This document shows positions 7,170-15,362 of a stretch of 64,000 nt of DNA, one piece after another (the first letter of the stretch is position 1; every line of letters begins with the position of its first letter). A program made the translations under genes and the position numbers. Location: positions 3,525,479-3,589,478 of the forward strand of contig CP070763.1 in the NCBI GenBank assembly GCA_020349025.1, written 5' to 3'. Under the pieces are notes generated by a model. It was not told the DNA's origin. It saw only the letters and a program-made list of their open reading frames with translations, and did no database searches. The stretch comes from Candidatus Latescibacterota bacterium (lineage in GTDB: Bacteria; Krumholzibacteriota; Krumholzibacteriia; G020349025).

Positions 7170-8990
7170 TCACGAGTCCGCGATCGGCTCCACGGTGCGC
7201 ACGCTCCACAATCCATCCCCCCGCTCGCGCACCTCGAGCGCCGTCGGGTCCGGGATCGGGAGGTGCGACTCCAACTCGAACCGGTACAGGTGCGCGCCCG
7301 CCGCAAGCGGGACCTCCACCTCCCACGAGCCGCCGCGCAGCCGCATCGGATAGCCGCGCTGCGCCCCGCCGTCGACGTGCAGCAGCTGGACGCTGGTGAA
7401 GCCCACGTCCTTGAGACGAAACAGCGTCGTCCGATCCCCCGGACGTGGCTTGCGTGTCGTCGTGAACGCGGGCGGGTCGATCCGCGGTTGCAGGCAGGTC
7501 TCGATCATCAGCTCCAGCTGGCGGTTGCTTCCCCACTGCCCCAACCGGGGCCGGAGCTGCTCCGCCGCCTGGCGCGCCGCCTCAACCTGGCCGCTCCACA
7601 GCAGCGCCTGCAGGTAGCGCAGTCGCGGCCGCGTCACGAGCCACGCCTCGCCCGCGTCGTCGGCGTCGACGAGATCCCGCAGGTGTGATGCCGCGCGCTC
7701 GGGGTGACCCAGCCGGAGCTGCAGCAGACCGAGGGCGTATCGCGCGCGCCGCTCCACTTCGCGGTCCCGGGGCCCGCCCTTCTCCATCGCCGTCTCGAGT
7801 CGCGACGCCGCAAACCCGAGTTCCTCCCCCCACGCCAAGGTTGCTTCGGCCTCACGGACGATTTGCAGGAGCGAATCGTCGGAGCGCTCCAGCTCGCGCT
7901 TGGCGAAGGAGTGCGAGTCGGCGACCTCGGGCGCCGCGCAAGCAAGACGGAAAGAGCGTTGCGCTTCGTTCTCGCGTCCGAGCTGCGCATAGGAAACACC
8001 CAGGTAGTATGCGTGCCACCCCGCGAGCCACGACACGGACTGCAGTTGCGCCTCGGTGAAGCCTTCGAGCATCGCGATCGATTCCGCCGCGCGGCCGCTC
8101 GTCGCCAGCGTGCGCGCCACGAAGAAACGCGCCGCCGTGGCCTCCGGAGTTTCCTCGTCGCGCTGCACGCGGCGCAGTAATCCCACCGCAGCGTCGGGGC
8201 GTTCGAGCGCCAGCTGGACCGAGGCGAGCGCGACGGCGAAGCGCAGACTCTGTGGATGGGACGCGTGCATGCGAAGCGCCAGAGGCAGCGCCTCCAGCGG
8301 ATCGTCCTCGACGTTGGCGAGTATTTCGACGAGGAAGAAGGCCGCCTCCGCACGCTGCACTCCTGGCTGTGACGCGGCACGCCACAGCTCCTGCAGGCCA
8401 CGCGGGCGATCCGCCTGGACGCGGAGGAAGCGCGCCAGAAAGCGCAGGAATCCCGGCGCACGCGCGGCGTAGTAGTGGTAGACACCGAGCGACGCCAACG
8501 GTTCTGGGAGGTCCGGATCGAGCGCCAGTGCGCGCTCCAGCAGCGGTGTGCCACGGCGGTGGCTTCTCAGGGCAGCCCAACCTTCGCCACGAATCCCATG
8601 CAGTCGCCCCATCGTACAGTGCGCTTCCCCCAACGCGTACAACGCGCGCACGTCCGATCGATCGCGCTCGAGAGCGGCTTCCGCGCGCTCGCGCACGCGC
8701 TCGAGGTCGGCGACGAGCTCCGACTCGAAGTCGCCCTGCCCCTCCAAAACCGCCCACCACCAGACTTTCATGCGCAGGAGCGGCGCCAGGGGGTCCTCGG
8801 GGTGCTCGGAGTCGTAGCGCTCGAGGAGCGTCCGCGCCCTCTCGGAGTGCCCCGCATCGAGCGCCTCCAGACCGGCCAGCGCCAGCCGAGCCTGCGGATC
8901 CATCGGATCGAGAAGCGGCGCTGCCGACATGCGCGCCGGCACGCAGAGCAGCAGAAGGACGAGATGAAGCAAGCGGCGAGAGTGCGGCAT
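7170..8990 (-). CDS. Exported TPR protein with C-terminal CBM48-like domain
   Basis: A 606-residue protein with a clear signal peptide (RRLLHLVLLLLCVPARMSAA). Most of it is tetratricopeptide-like helices (about 35-490), for example ALDPDLPEPLASLGVYHYY and YALGLLQLRLGHPERAASHL. The last 90 residues form a beta-sandwich resembling the AMPK-beta/isoamylase-N (CBM48) fold: a YPMRLRGGSWEVEVPLAAG strand pair, then HLYRFELE and an IPDP turn. Such domains bind glucans or act as structural modules. The start at 8990 was chosen for GGAGG upstream and the signal peptide. The gene follows the zinc-finger gene's strand and a glycosyltransferase remnant lies upstream. Export is inferred; the partner is unknown. 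Confidence 0.78.
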   Translation of the reverse strand: MPHSRRLLHLVLLLLCVPARMSAAPLLDPMDPQARLALAGLEALDAGHSERARTLLERYDSEHPEDPLAPLLRMKVWWWAVLEGQGDFESELVADLERVRERAEAALERDRSDVRALYALGEAHCTMGRLHGIRGEGWAALRSHRRGTPLLERALALDPDLPEPLASLGVYHYYAARAPGFLRFLARFLRVQADRPRGLQELWRAASQPGVQRAEAAFFLVEILANVEDDPLEALPLALRMHASHPQSLRFAVALASVQLALERPDAAVGLLRRVQRDEETPEATAARFFVARTLATSGRAAESIAMLEGFTEAQLQSVSWLAGWHAYYLGVSYAQLGRENEAQRSFRLACAAPEVADSHSFAKRELERSDDSLLQIVREAEATLAWGEELGFAASRLETAMEKGGPRDREVERRARYALGLLQLRLGHPERAASHLRDLVDADDAGEAWLVTRPRLRYLQALLWSGQVEAARQAAEQLRPRLGQWGSNRQLELMIETCLQPRIDPPAFTTTRKPRPGDRTTLFRLKDVGFTSVQLLHVDGGAQRGYPMRLRGGSWEVEVPLAAGAHLYRFELESHLPIPDPTALEVRERGDGLWSVRTVEPIADS

Positions 8991-9077
8991 TCCAGCCCTC
9001 CAGAAACGGCGTTCGAATCCGGAAAGGGCCGGGCAGCAAGCCACATACCACGGCGTCACTCGCTGGCACGGGCAGAC

Positions 9078-9745
9078 TCAGCGAGAGGAGTCGGGAAGGG
9101 CCCGGGGACGCGTGGCGGCCGCTCGGCGATCCACGCGTAATGCCAGCCAGCCGGGGACGTTTCGTTGATCCGGGTCGGCGACACCGTCGATCTGGCCTGC
9201 GATGAGGTATCGCGCAGGAAACGCCCTTGGGATCCAATGGTGGTCCGCGACGTCGTCGATCCTGGCGCAACAGCTTCAAGGCGGAGGGATTCACCTTGCC
9301 ATCCAGGTTCAGTACGCGGCGATCCGAAGAAGGAGCCGATCGCGCCGCTGTTGAACACACCGACGCGCGCTTCGGGAGGAGTCTGCGTCTCGATCCAGCG
9401 CACGACGTTGAGAAGGATCGAGAGGAAGAAGATCGGATAGTCGTCGCGGTCGAGGAAGATGTAGCCGAAAACGACGAAACTGTGTGACAGCATGAGAAGA
9501 ACGGCAGAAAGAGGAGGTCGAAATCGCGTGTCGCCGCTGGGCCGCGTAGCCGTAGCCGCGGCGGTGTTGCGTGCGTTTCCCAAGCGGTAGGAGCTGTGGT
9601 CGTAGAGAGGACCACGCGTTGCAAGCACGCGCATGCCGTCCGCCACGAAGAAGAGGGGAAGCACCAAACAGGCGAGCAGAAGAAGGAGCGCTTTGTTCGA
9701 ACGTTGACACCTCGGGCAGGCTGTCGATATCGAGAACCGAAAGCG
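9078..9745 (-). pseudogene. Frameshifted remnant of a membrane glycosyltransferase (PMT/ArnT-like C-terminus)
   Basis: No single frame encodes a protein, but three minus-strand frames carry consecutive fragments of one family pattern. Frame one has a hydrophobic helix and then RWIETQTPPEARVGVFNSGA near 9350-9410. Frame two continues RRVLNLDGKVNPSALKLLR near 9275-9325. Frame three continues RIDDVADHHWIPRAF near 9220-9265 and stops at 9078. 'tP.darVGvfnsGiigyf ... vvNLDGkvN' is typical of the periplasmic end of GT39/ArnT-type transferases. At least two frameshifts are needed, so I read this as a decayed gene; sequencing error is the alternative. Confidence 0.65.
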
Positions 9746-10086
9746 TGCACGCTGCGGCGGACTTGCCCAGCGCGAGGGTGGCAAACGGCAACGTACAGCG
9801 GCGGCGGGAGAGGAGCACGAGCGGCACCGCGCCGTCAGCCGACGGCGGCTGCGCCGCCCACCACCCCTCCACCTGGCCAGGAAACGACCACCCTCCGCGC
9901 CCGTCCCGGCTCCTCGCCGCCACCACCCGACCACGCGCAACTCCGCTCCAGGAGCGGACACGCGCTCCAATGCTGCGGAACTGCACGAACCGAGACGACG
10001 TGCGGGTGTCGCTCCCGGGCCCGCACCGGGACTGCAACCGAGCCGGGTGGAGAGCGGAGCAACGCACGATTCCTGGCAAAAACTCC
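9746..10086. other. Non-coding stretch, nothing recognised
   Basis: About 340 bases between the glycosyltransferase remnant and the HU promoter. No frame on either strand shows a recognisable protein, and I see no strong inverted repeat. It may contain the decayed 5' part of the remnant. Confidence 0.5.
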
Positions 10087-10114
10087 TTGCAATGCGGGGA
10101 GCGCGCCCTAAACT
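10087..10114 (+). promoter_or_regulatory. Candidate sigma-70 promoter of the HU gene
   Basis: TTGCAA, a 16-base spacer, TAAACT on the plus strand (4 of 6 for each element). Transcription would start near 10121, about 60 bases before the HU start codon. Confidence 0.42.
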
Positions 10115-10179
10115 TCGGGCTGCCTTTGGCGAAGGCCGCGACAGTATGGGCCTCGTGTCGGGAAAGGGGGTGTGGTGGT

Positions 10180-10458
10180 TTGACAAAGGCCGAACTGGTC
10201 GAAAAGGTGGTGCAGGACATCGCACATCGTGAGCTCTCCAAAGCTGCGGTGAACGAGGTCGTGGACTGCGTCTTCGACAACATTGCCAAAGCCGTACGAA
10301 AGGATAAGCGCTTCACGTACCCGGGCTTCGGGACCTTCAGCGTACGTACGCGGAAGGCGCGCGTGGGACGCAATCCTCAGACGGGCGAAGAGATCCGAAT
10401 CAAGGCGAGCAAGACGGTGGGCTTCAAGCCGGCCCCGGTCTTGAAGGAGTCACTCTAA
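10180..10458 (+). CDS. HU/IHF family DNA-binding protein
   Basis: Small nucleoid protein that bends and compacts DNA as a dimer. It has 92 residues, the standard HU length, opening LTKAELVEKVVQDIAHREL. The beta-arm core FTYPGFGTFSVRTRKARVGR and the conserved NPQTGEEIRIKASKTVGFKP are present. The start is a TTG at 10180: it is the only in-frame start before the conserved TKAELV, with a G-rich stretch just upstream. One of the few plus-strand genes here, it is monocistronic, with its own promoter candidate and a strong terminator 20 bases downstream. HU versus IHF cannot be told apart by eye. Confidence 0.94.
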   Translation: MTKAELVEKVVQDIAHRELSKAAVNEVVDCVFDNIAKAVRKDKRFTYPGFGTFSVRTRKARVGRNPQTGEEIRIKASKTVGFKPAPVLKESL

Positions 10459-10478
10459 GAGCTCCCGAACCGCCTGAC

Positions 10479-10508
10479 AAAAGCCGGCACGTGCGTGCCG
10501 GCTTTTTT
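10479..10508 (+). terminator. Rho-independent terminator after HU
   Basis: A 10-bp perfect stem (AAGCCGGCAC/GTGCCGGCTT) with a GTGC loop, flanked by A residues upstream and a run of T at 10503-10508. It starts 20 bases after the HU stop. Confidence 0.93.
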
Positions 10509-10549
10509 CTGCCCACCCCAAGCAATCGGAATCCGCCCCTCCGGTGGAC

Positions 10550-10578
10550 CTGGCACTGAAGCGCCAAGCCGTTACTAT
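10550..10578 (+). promoter_or_regulatory. Candidate sigma-70 promoter of the tonB-like gene
   Basis: CTGGCA, a 17-base spacer, TACTAT (4 of 6 each), 37 bases upstream of the tonB-like start and directly after the HU terminator. Confidence 0.4.
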
Positions 10579-10614
10579 TGGAGTGGAGTGCCCGCGCGCC
10601 CACGGGGAGGAGCC

Positions 10615-11364
10615 ATGCACACGCTCCAGGATCACCGGGTCCAGCCGCGTCGGCTCGCCCTCTCCCTGGCCCTGGCTCTCGTGGCGCACCTGCTCCTGAT
10701 CCTGCTCCCGATGCCCGCTCTCAGGGGCTCTTGGGGGCTGCAGGGCGGCGCAGGAGGCGGTGCCTCGCGCGCCACCTCACGTTTCCTCGACGGAGCGCTG
10801 CGAGGGGCCGAGGTGGCGATCGAGCTCCCTGCGCCGATCGCGCCCGCCGAGCGGGTGCCGGTGCCGCCGCCGCAGACGACACCACAGGCGCCGAGGCTCG
10901 ACCTGGCGGACGTCCCGGAGCCGGCTCTCGTGATTGCCGACTCGCTGAGGCTCGTGGACCCGGCGGCCGCGGCCGCTGCGGCCGGGGGGATCGCCAGCGC
11001 TGCAGCCATCGGCGACGGGAGCGAGAGCGAGGGCAGCGGCGATGCGACTGGCGCGCCGGGAGGGGGGCTGCTGGCTGCGCGCCCCGAGCTGGCGGTCAAA
11101 CCGCGTGTGTACGTCCACCCACGCATCCCCGACGAGGTCGGCAAACGCAAGATCAACGACTACGTTCTCATCCAGGTTCTCGTGGGAACGAATGGACGCG
11201 TGCGCGACGTGCGCGTGCTGCGCTCGATCCGCGACTGCGAAGAATGCACGCAGGCCGCCGTGGAGGCGGCCCGGCGCTTGCAGTTCGATCCTCAATCGCT
11301 CGATGGACAGCTGATCGAGTGGTGGAACGAACCCGTAAGGTACGAGTTCACGGGTTCGAGGTGA
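10615..11364 (+). CDS. TonB family energy-transducing protein
   Basis: A 249-residue inner-membrane protein that should pass proton-motive energy to outer-membrane receptors. A single N-terminal transmembrane helix (about residues 16-34, LALSLALALVAHLLLILLP) is followed by a Pro/Ala/Gly-rich periplasmic linker to about residue 155. A TonB C-terminal domain at about 165-245 includes YVLIQVLVGTNGRVRDVRVL and AAVEAARRLQFDP. An internal CEEC pair could form a disulphide. ATG at 10615 has GGGAGGAG upstream. No exbB/exbD lie in the window. A TonB-dependent receptor at 53-55 kb is a possible partner (inference). Confidence 0.88.
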   Translation: MHTLQDHRVQPRRLALSLALALVAHLLLILLPMPALRGSWGLQGGAGGGASRATSRFLDGALRGAEVAIELPAPIAPAERVPVPPPQTTPQAPRLDLADVPEPALVIADSLRLVDPAAAAAAAGGIASAAAIGDGSESEGSGDATGAPGGGLLAARPELAVKPRVYVHPRIPDEVGKRKINDYVLIQVLVGTNGRVRDVRVLRSIRDCEECTQAAVEAARRLQFDPQSLDGQLIEWWNEPVRYEFTGSR

Positions 11365-11378
11365 AGGCCTCTACCTTT

Positions 11379-12428
11379 TCAGCGATAGAGCTCCTTGATC
11401 CGGCTCCAGCTCCGGCGACTCACCGAAGTGGAGCACTCGTTCTCCGCGCCGAGAGCACCACATCCACCCGGCACGCACAGACCGAACAGAGGCGAGTTCT
11501 GCGCCAACAGGAAGTTGTCGCTGCCGACGTCGACGTAGACCGGTTCGATGCTGTTGCTACCGCCCCCTCGCCCGGGGAAACAGGGATCACCCGGGTTGGT
11601 CCCGACCCACTCTCCGAGCTGGTTGTTCCAAACGTCGTTGCACCCGAGTGTGAAGCACACCCCCACGTCGTGGCGAATGATTCCCCCACCGTTGTTGTCC
11701 GTGATGATCGAGTTGCGCACCGTGACGTACGTCTTGGCCGCACCGAAGCCGCTCGTGATCTCCGCACGCACCCCGTCCCCGGAGTTGTAGGCAACGGTGC
11801 AGTTCTCGACAATCACCTCGGCCCCCTTGATGGCCGAGATCCCGAATCCCGTGTTGCGTACGACGTAGGTGTTGTAGATCTCCGCGACGTCGCCCACGCC
11901 ATCCCCATCGTGTGTCTCGACGAAGATGCCGCCCCCCTTGTTGTACCCGACCCAGCAGTCACGGATGAGAGGCTTCGAAAAGAAATACGCCGCCACGCCG
12001 CCGCCGGCGTTGGCGTCGTTGTCTCTCAGAATGCAGCGTTGAATCGTTGGTGAGCCCCGGTTGATGTAGATCGCCGTACCGACGCTCTCCGGGTGGACGT
12101 CGTTGAACAAACCACCCGTGATCGTCAGGTCCTCGATCACCATGTTGCGCGTGACGAACTCGAACGTCAGCACGTTCCCCTTCTGATTCGGAAGCCGGCC
12201 GTGGATCGTCGTGACCTCGGCGCCCATCTCGCCGCGCAGGACAATGTCCTTGCCGCTGAGCGAGAACCGCTCCTGATACGTCCCCGGCTCGACGAGGACG
12301 GTATCGCCCTCGCTGGCCGAGTTGACCGCGGCGGTCACGCTGCCCCCGGGCGACACACGGAGCGTGCGTGCCGACGCGGTCGCTTGCACGCAGAGCGCCA
12401 GAGCGACCACGACACCAAGTCGTGACAT
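11379..12428 (-). CDS. Secreted right-handed parallel beta-helix protein
   Basis: A 349-residue exported protein with signal peptide LGVVVALALCVQATASA after MSR. The body is the repetitive 'PGTYQERFSLSGKDIVLRGE ... TIQRCILRDN ... IVENCTVAYNSGDGV' pattern of DUF1565/NosD-type right-handed beta-helices, about 9 rungs. An N-terminal SVTAAVNSASEGDTVLVEPG segment is typical of extracellular pectate-lyase-like folds. No catalytic residues of a known lyase or hydrolase can be assigned. ATG at 12428 has GAGGA upstream. It converges with the tonB-like gene, leaving 14 bases between stops. Many such proteins in related phyla are surface or cell-envelope proteins of unknown role. Confidence 0.85.
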   Translation of the reverse strand: MSRLGVVVALALCVQATASARTLRVSPGGSVTAAVNSASEGDTVLVEPGTYQERFSLSGKDIVLRGEMGAEVTTIHGRLPNQKGNVLTFEFVTRNMVIEDLTITGGLFNDVHPESVGTAIYINRGSPTIQRCILRDNDANAGGGVAAYFFSKPLIRDCWVGYNKGGGIFVETHDGDGVGDVAEIYNTYVVRNTGFGISAIKGAEVIVENCTVAYNSGDGVRAEITSGFGAAKTYVTVRNSIITDNNGGGIIRHDVGVCFTLGCNDVWNNQLGEWVGTNPGDPCFPGRGGGSNSIEPVYVDVGSDNFLLAQNSPLFGLCVPGGCGALGAENECSTSVSRRSWSRIKELYR

Positions 12429-12629
12429 CAAAAGTCCTCCTCGAAGTTGCGGCGAGAACGAGTCGGCTGATGCTTCAATATAGGCGGCCCCCCAAGGCCG
12501 TGCAAGGAAGCCCCCCTCGGGCGCGTCGCCGCGCCGCGTCCACGCGGCCCGACCCCGCTTCAGCATCAATCGACGATAACACAATTGTTTGCAGGTGTCA
12601 GTTGAACAGGTTTCGAGGTGATTCGCCGG

Positions 12630-13847
12630 TCACAGTGACCAGACGTCGACTGGCGTTCCGGGTGAGACCGTCTCGAGCGTCGGTGGGAGGACGATCTGAC
12701 AGTCTGCCTGCGCGTAGGCGAGCAGATCCCCGGAGCCGCTGTAGGGCACCCGCTCCACTTCGGCCCCACCCGCAACGCGCCGTCCGGGAAGGAGAATCCA
12801 CTTCTTGGGCGAGCGCCTCTCCCAGTCGAAGCGCGCCAGTGCGCGCGCCCAAACGGGTCGCACCCGTCTGACGCCTTGCAGGCGCCTGAGGAGGGGGACC
12901 CCGAAGAGACGGAAAGTGGTGAGCGCGGACACCGGATTGCCTGGCAGGGCGAGGGCCGCACCCGCGGGATGCGTGCCGAACAGGAGTGGCTTGCCCGGTT
13001 GGAGTGCCACGCGATCGAAGTGCACCCGGACGCCGGCAGCGGCCAGGCAGCCCCCGACGAGATCGTACGCCCCCATCGAGACCCCGCCGGTGACGAGGAG
13101 GAGGTCGTACATCAGGCCGCGCGACACGGCCGCGCCCAGGTCGCGGCGCGAGTCGGCGGCGACCCCGATCGACTCCACCTCGGCTTCCGCTGCGGCCAGC
13201 GCGATCAACATCGGCCCGTTGGAGTTGCGGATCTGGGTGCGCTCCGGCGTGTGGTCGACCGGCACCAGCTCGTTCCCGGTCGAGAGCACAGCGGCACGCG
13301 GACGACGCGCGACCTCCACCTGGGTGGCTCCGACCATGGCGAGCGCCCCCACGTCGGCCGCCCGCAGCCGGTGACCCGCATCGAAGAGGAGATCGTCTGC
13401 CGCGCGCTCGACCCCGCAGCGGGCGATGTGCCGTCCCGGCGCGCTCGGCGACACGACGCGCACGCGGTCACTGCCGAACCCGGATGTCGACTCCACCGGA
13501 ACGATGGCGTCGCAGCCGGGCGGGACCGCTGCACCGGTCATGATTCGGATCGCTGTTCCAGGTGCCACGCTGTCGTCGGGCTCGCGCCCGGGCGTCGACT
13601 CCCCCACGACGGGCAGCGACACCGGCGACTCGTGGCTTGCGCTCTCGACGTCGGCAGCGCGCACGGCGAAGCCGTCCATGGCGGCGCGATCGAATGGGGG
13701 GTAGGTGCGGTCGGTGCGAACGGGCTGGGCGAGGACGCGCCCCACGGCCTGCGCGAGCCCCACGCGCTCAGACGGGAGCGTCTGAACCTGGCCCTCGATC
13801 TCCCGCCACGCCTCGCGGACGTCGATCCAGTCACTGCTCACGGCCAC
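12630..13847 (-). CDS. moeA: Molybdopterin molybdenumtransferase MoeA
   Basis: Inserts molybdate into adenylylated molybdopterin, the last step of molybdenum-cofactor synthesis, in the cytoplasm. The 405 residues match MoeA length. Motifs in order: PPFDRAAMDGFAVR near 50, MTGAAVPPGCDAIVPVE near 120, VLSTGNELVPV near 185, the MPT-binding LVTGGVSMGAYD near 250, and LPGNPVSALTTFRLF near 310. C-terminal domain IV is present. No other moa/mob/mod gene is in the window. It lies 19 bases after the TolC-like gene on the same strand, so it may share its transcript. Identity is secure. Confidence 0.96.
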   Translation of the reverse strand: MAVSSDWIDVREAWREIEGQVQTLPSERVGLAQAVGRVLAQPVRTDRTYPPFDRAAMDGFAVRAADVESASHESPVSLPVVGESTPGREPDDSVAPGTAIRIMTGAAVPPGCDAIVPVESTSGFGSDRVRVVSPSAPGRHIARCGVERAADDLLFDAGHRLRAADVGALAMVGATQVEVARRPRAAVLSTGNELVPVDHTPERTQIRNSNGPMLIALAAAEAEVESIGVAADSRRDLGAAVSRGLMYDLLLVTGGVSMGAYDLVGGCLAAAGVRVHFDRVALQPGKPLLFGTHPAGAALALPGNPVSALTTFRLFGVPLLRRLQGVRRVRPVWARALARFDWERRSPKKWILLPGRRVAGGAEVERVPYSGSGDLLAYAQADCQIVLPPTLETVSPGTPVDVWSL

Positions 13848-13866
13848 CCCTTCCGAGGCGACATGA

Positions 13867-15354
13867 TCACAGATCGGGACTCATCGTGACCAGGCGCAAA
13901 CGCGCCCGTGCTTGGTAGAGGTCCAAAAGAGCCCCGCTGAGACCGAGGCGAACGCTCGCGACCTCGGTCTGCGCCGAGAGGAAGCCATCCGTGTCGAGCA
14001 GACCGCGCTCGAAGCGCTCGGTGCTGATGCGAAGAGATTCCTCCGCCAGCGCTGCCGAGGCCTCGAAGAGGCGTCGGCGTCGTTGCGCGTCTTGCAGTTG
14101 CCGCACGGCGTCGCGCACCTCGAGCTCGATGTTGCGCGTCTGATCCTCGAGCTCGAGCTCGCGCAGACGAATGCCGGCGCGCTCCATCTCCTCTGCGAGC
14201 GTGGCGCGGCCCCCGTCCCAGATCGGGAACTGGAGCGACAGCTGGAACGACAGGTTGTTGGCGCTCAGCTCACGGATGGCGCGGTCCAGCGAGGACTCGG
14301 CGGCGCCGCCTCCGTACAGGATCGAAAGCGCGATCTGCGGGATCCAGGGTCGTCGTGCGCGTCGGTCCATCTCGAGGAGCGCAAGCTCGCGCTCGCCCAA
14401 GCCGATCTCGGTGCGGCGCCGCAGGGCGAAGCGCACGGCATCCTCGACCGCGAGGTCGAGCTCGAACGGCTCCAGCTCCTCGGAGAGGAGGAGCGAGTCG
14501 GAAAGGGCGACCCCGAGGAAGACCTTGAAGGCGTCCGATTGTCGCGCCAGCTGCGTTTCCGTCTCGGCCAGTCGCGCCCGGCGCTCGCTCAGAATGACCT
14601 GCATGCGCAGGAACTCCACCTCGGGCAACAAACCCTGCGCCACCTTGCGCTCTGCCTGGTCGTGTGCGCGCGCGGTCTGCTCCACCGCGGCGCGCACGAT
14701 CCCCAGCGACAAGCTGGCGCGCAGCAGCGACAGGTAGCGCGAGGTGGCCTCGAAGGTCAGCTGCGCGCGCGCCATCTCCTCACGCTCGAGCGCCATCTCG
14801 TGCTCGACGAGAGAGCGCTCGAGTTGGCGGCGATCGCTGTCGTCCCCGACGAGTGTGACATCGATCCCCACCTCGGCGTTCACCGTGTAGTCGTTGCGCG
14901 GATCACGGAAGTTCGGATCGGTCTCTTCGTCACGGTAGAAGATCGAGCTCGATGCATGCAGCATGCCGCGCCACGGCAACAGTTGGCGCAAGCGCAGCTC
15001 GGTGGCCGCGTTGGTGCGTGTCGTCGTCGTCTTGCCGAACACCTGGCGCGGGAATGTGACCGGCCCAGTTTCCGTTTGCACCGTGTCGGTCGGCCCCGGA
15101 ATGGACTCCACCGCGAACTGCTGCGACACCATCGGCGCCCGCATGTCGAGCGTCAGCTGCGGGTGCTGGGTGCGCCGCACCGCGGTGTAGGAGAGGTTGG
15201 CACGGCGTTCTTCCACAGCCAGCTTTCGTGCAGTCGGGCTGCGCTCCTGCGCCCGCCGCACGGCCTCTTCGAGATCGACTGCGACGACTTCGGCGCCGGC
15301 GTGCGCAGCAGCGCTCACGAAGCATGCGACTGCAGCGATCCAGATCCAGCGCAT
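13867..15354 (-). CDS. TolC-family outer-membrane efflux protein
   Basis: A 495-residue outer-membrane channel protein with signal peptide IWIAAVACFVSAAAHAGAE. It shows two long alpha-helical repeats characteristic of the OEP/TolC fold: RARLAETETQLARQSDAFKV in the first half, and LEVRDAVRQLQDAQRRRRLF with SLRISTERFERGLLDTDGFL in the second. It is the third gene of an export set (membrane-fusion protein, permease, OMP), 8 bases after the permease. ATG at 15354 has GTAGGAGGCAG upstream. It most likely forms the outer-membrane exit of a MacAB-type system; the substrate is unknown. Confidence 0.9.
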   Translation of the reverse strand: MRWIWIAAVACFVSAAAHAGAEVVAVDLEEAVRRAQERSPTARKLAVEERRANLSYTAVRRTQHPQLTLDMRAPMVSQQFAVESIPGPTDTVQTETGPVTFPRQVFGKTTTTRTNAATELRLRQLLPWRGMLHASSSIFYRDEETDPNFRDPRNDYTVNAEVGIDVTLVGDDSDRRQLERSLVEHEMALEREEMARAQLTFEATSRYLSLLRASLSLGIVRAAVEQTARAHDQAERKVAQGLLPEVEFLRMQVILSERRARLAETETQLARQSDAFKVFLGVALSDSLLLSEELEPFELDLAVEDAVRFALRRRTEIGLGERELALLEMDRRARRPWIPQIALSILYGGGAAESSLDRAIRELSANNLSFQLSLQFPIWDGGRATLAEEMERAGIRLRELELEDQTRNIELEVRDAVRQLQDAQRRRRLFEASAALAEESLRISTERFERGLLDTDGFLSAQTEVASVRLGLSGALLDLYQARARLRLVTMSPDL

Positions 15355-15362
15355 TCTGCCTC

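Noticed and set aside
5843-7399. Long plus-strand open frame opposite the zinc-finger gene
   Set aside because: It mirrors the codon periodicity of the real minus-strand gene, a common artefact at this GC content; no family motif or ribosome site.
9005-9025. tRNA-like T-arm (GTTCGAATCC)
   Set aside because: The flanking stem does not pair, no anticodon arm is present, and it lies in the 5' region of the TPR gene.
9056-10225. Long minus-strand open frame covering the glycosyltransferase remnant
   Set aside because: Only short segments look like protein; most of the frame is Arg/Ser/Pro-rich shadow coding and the family pattern jumps between frames.
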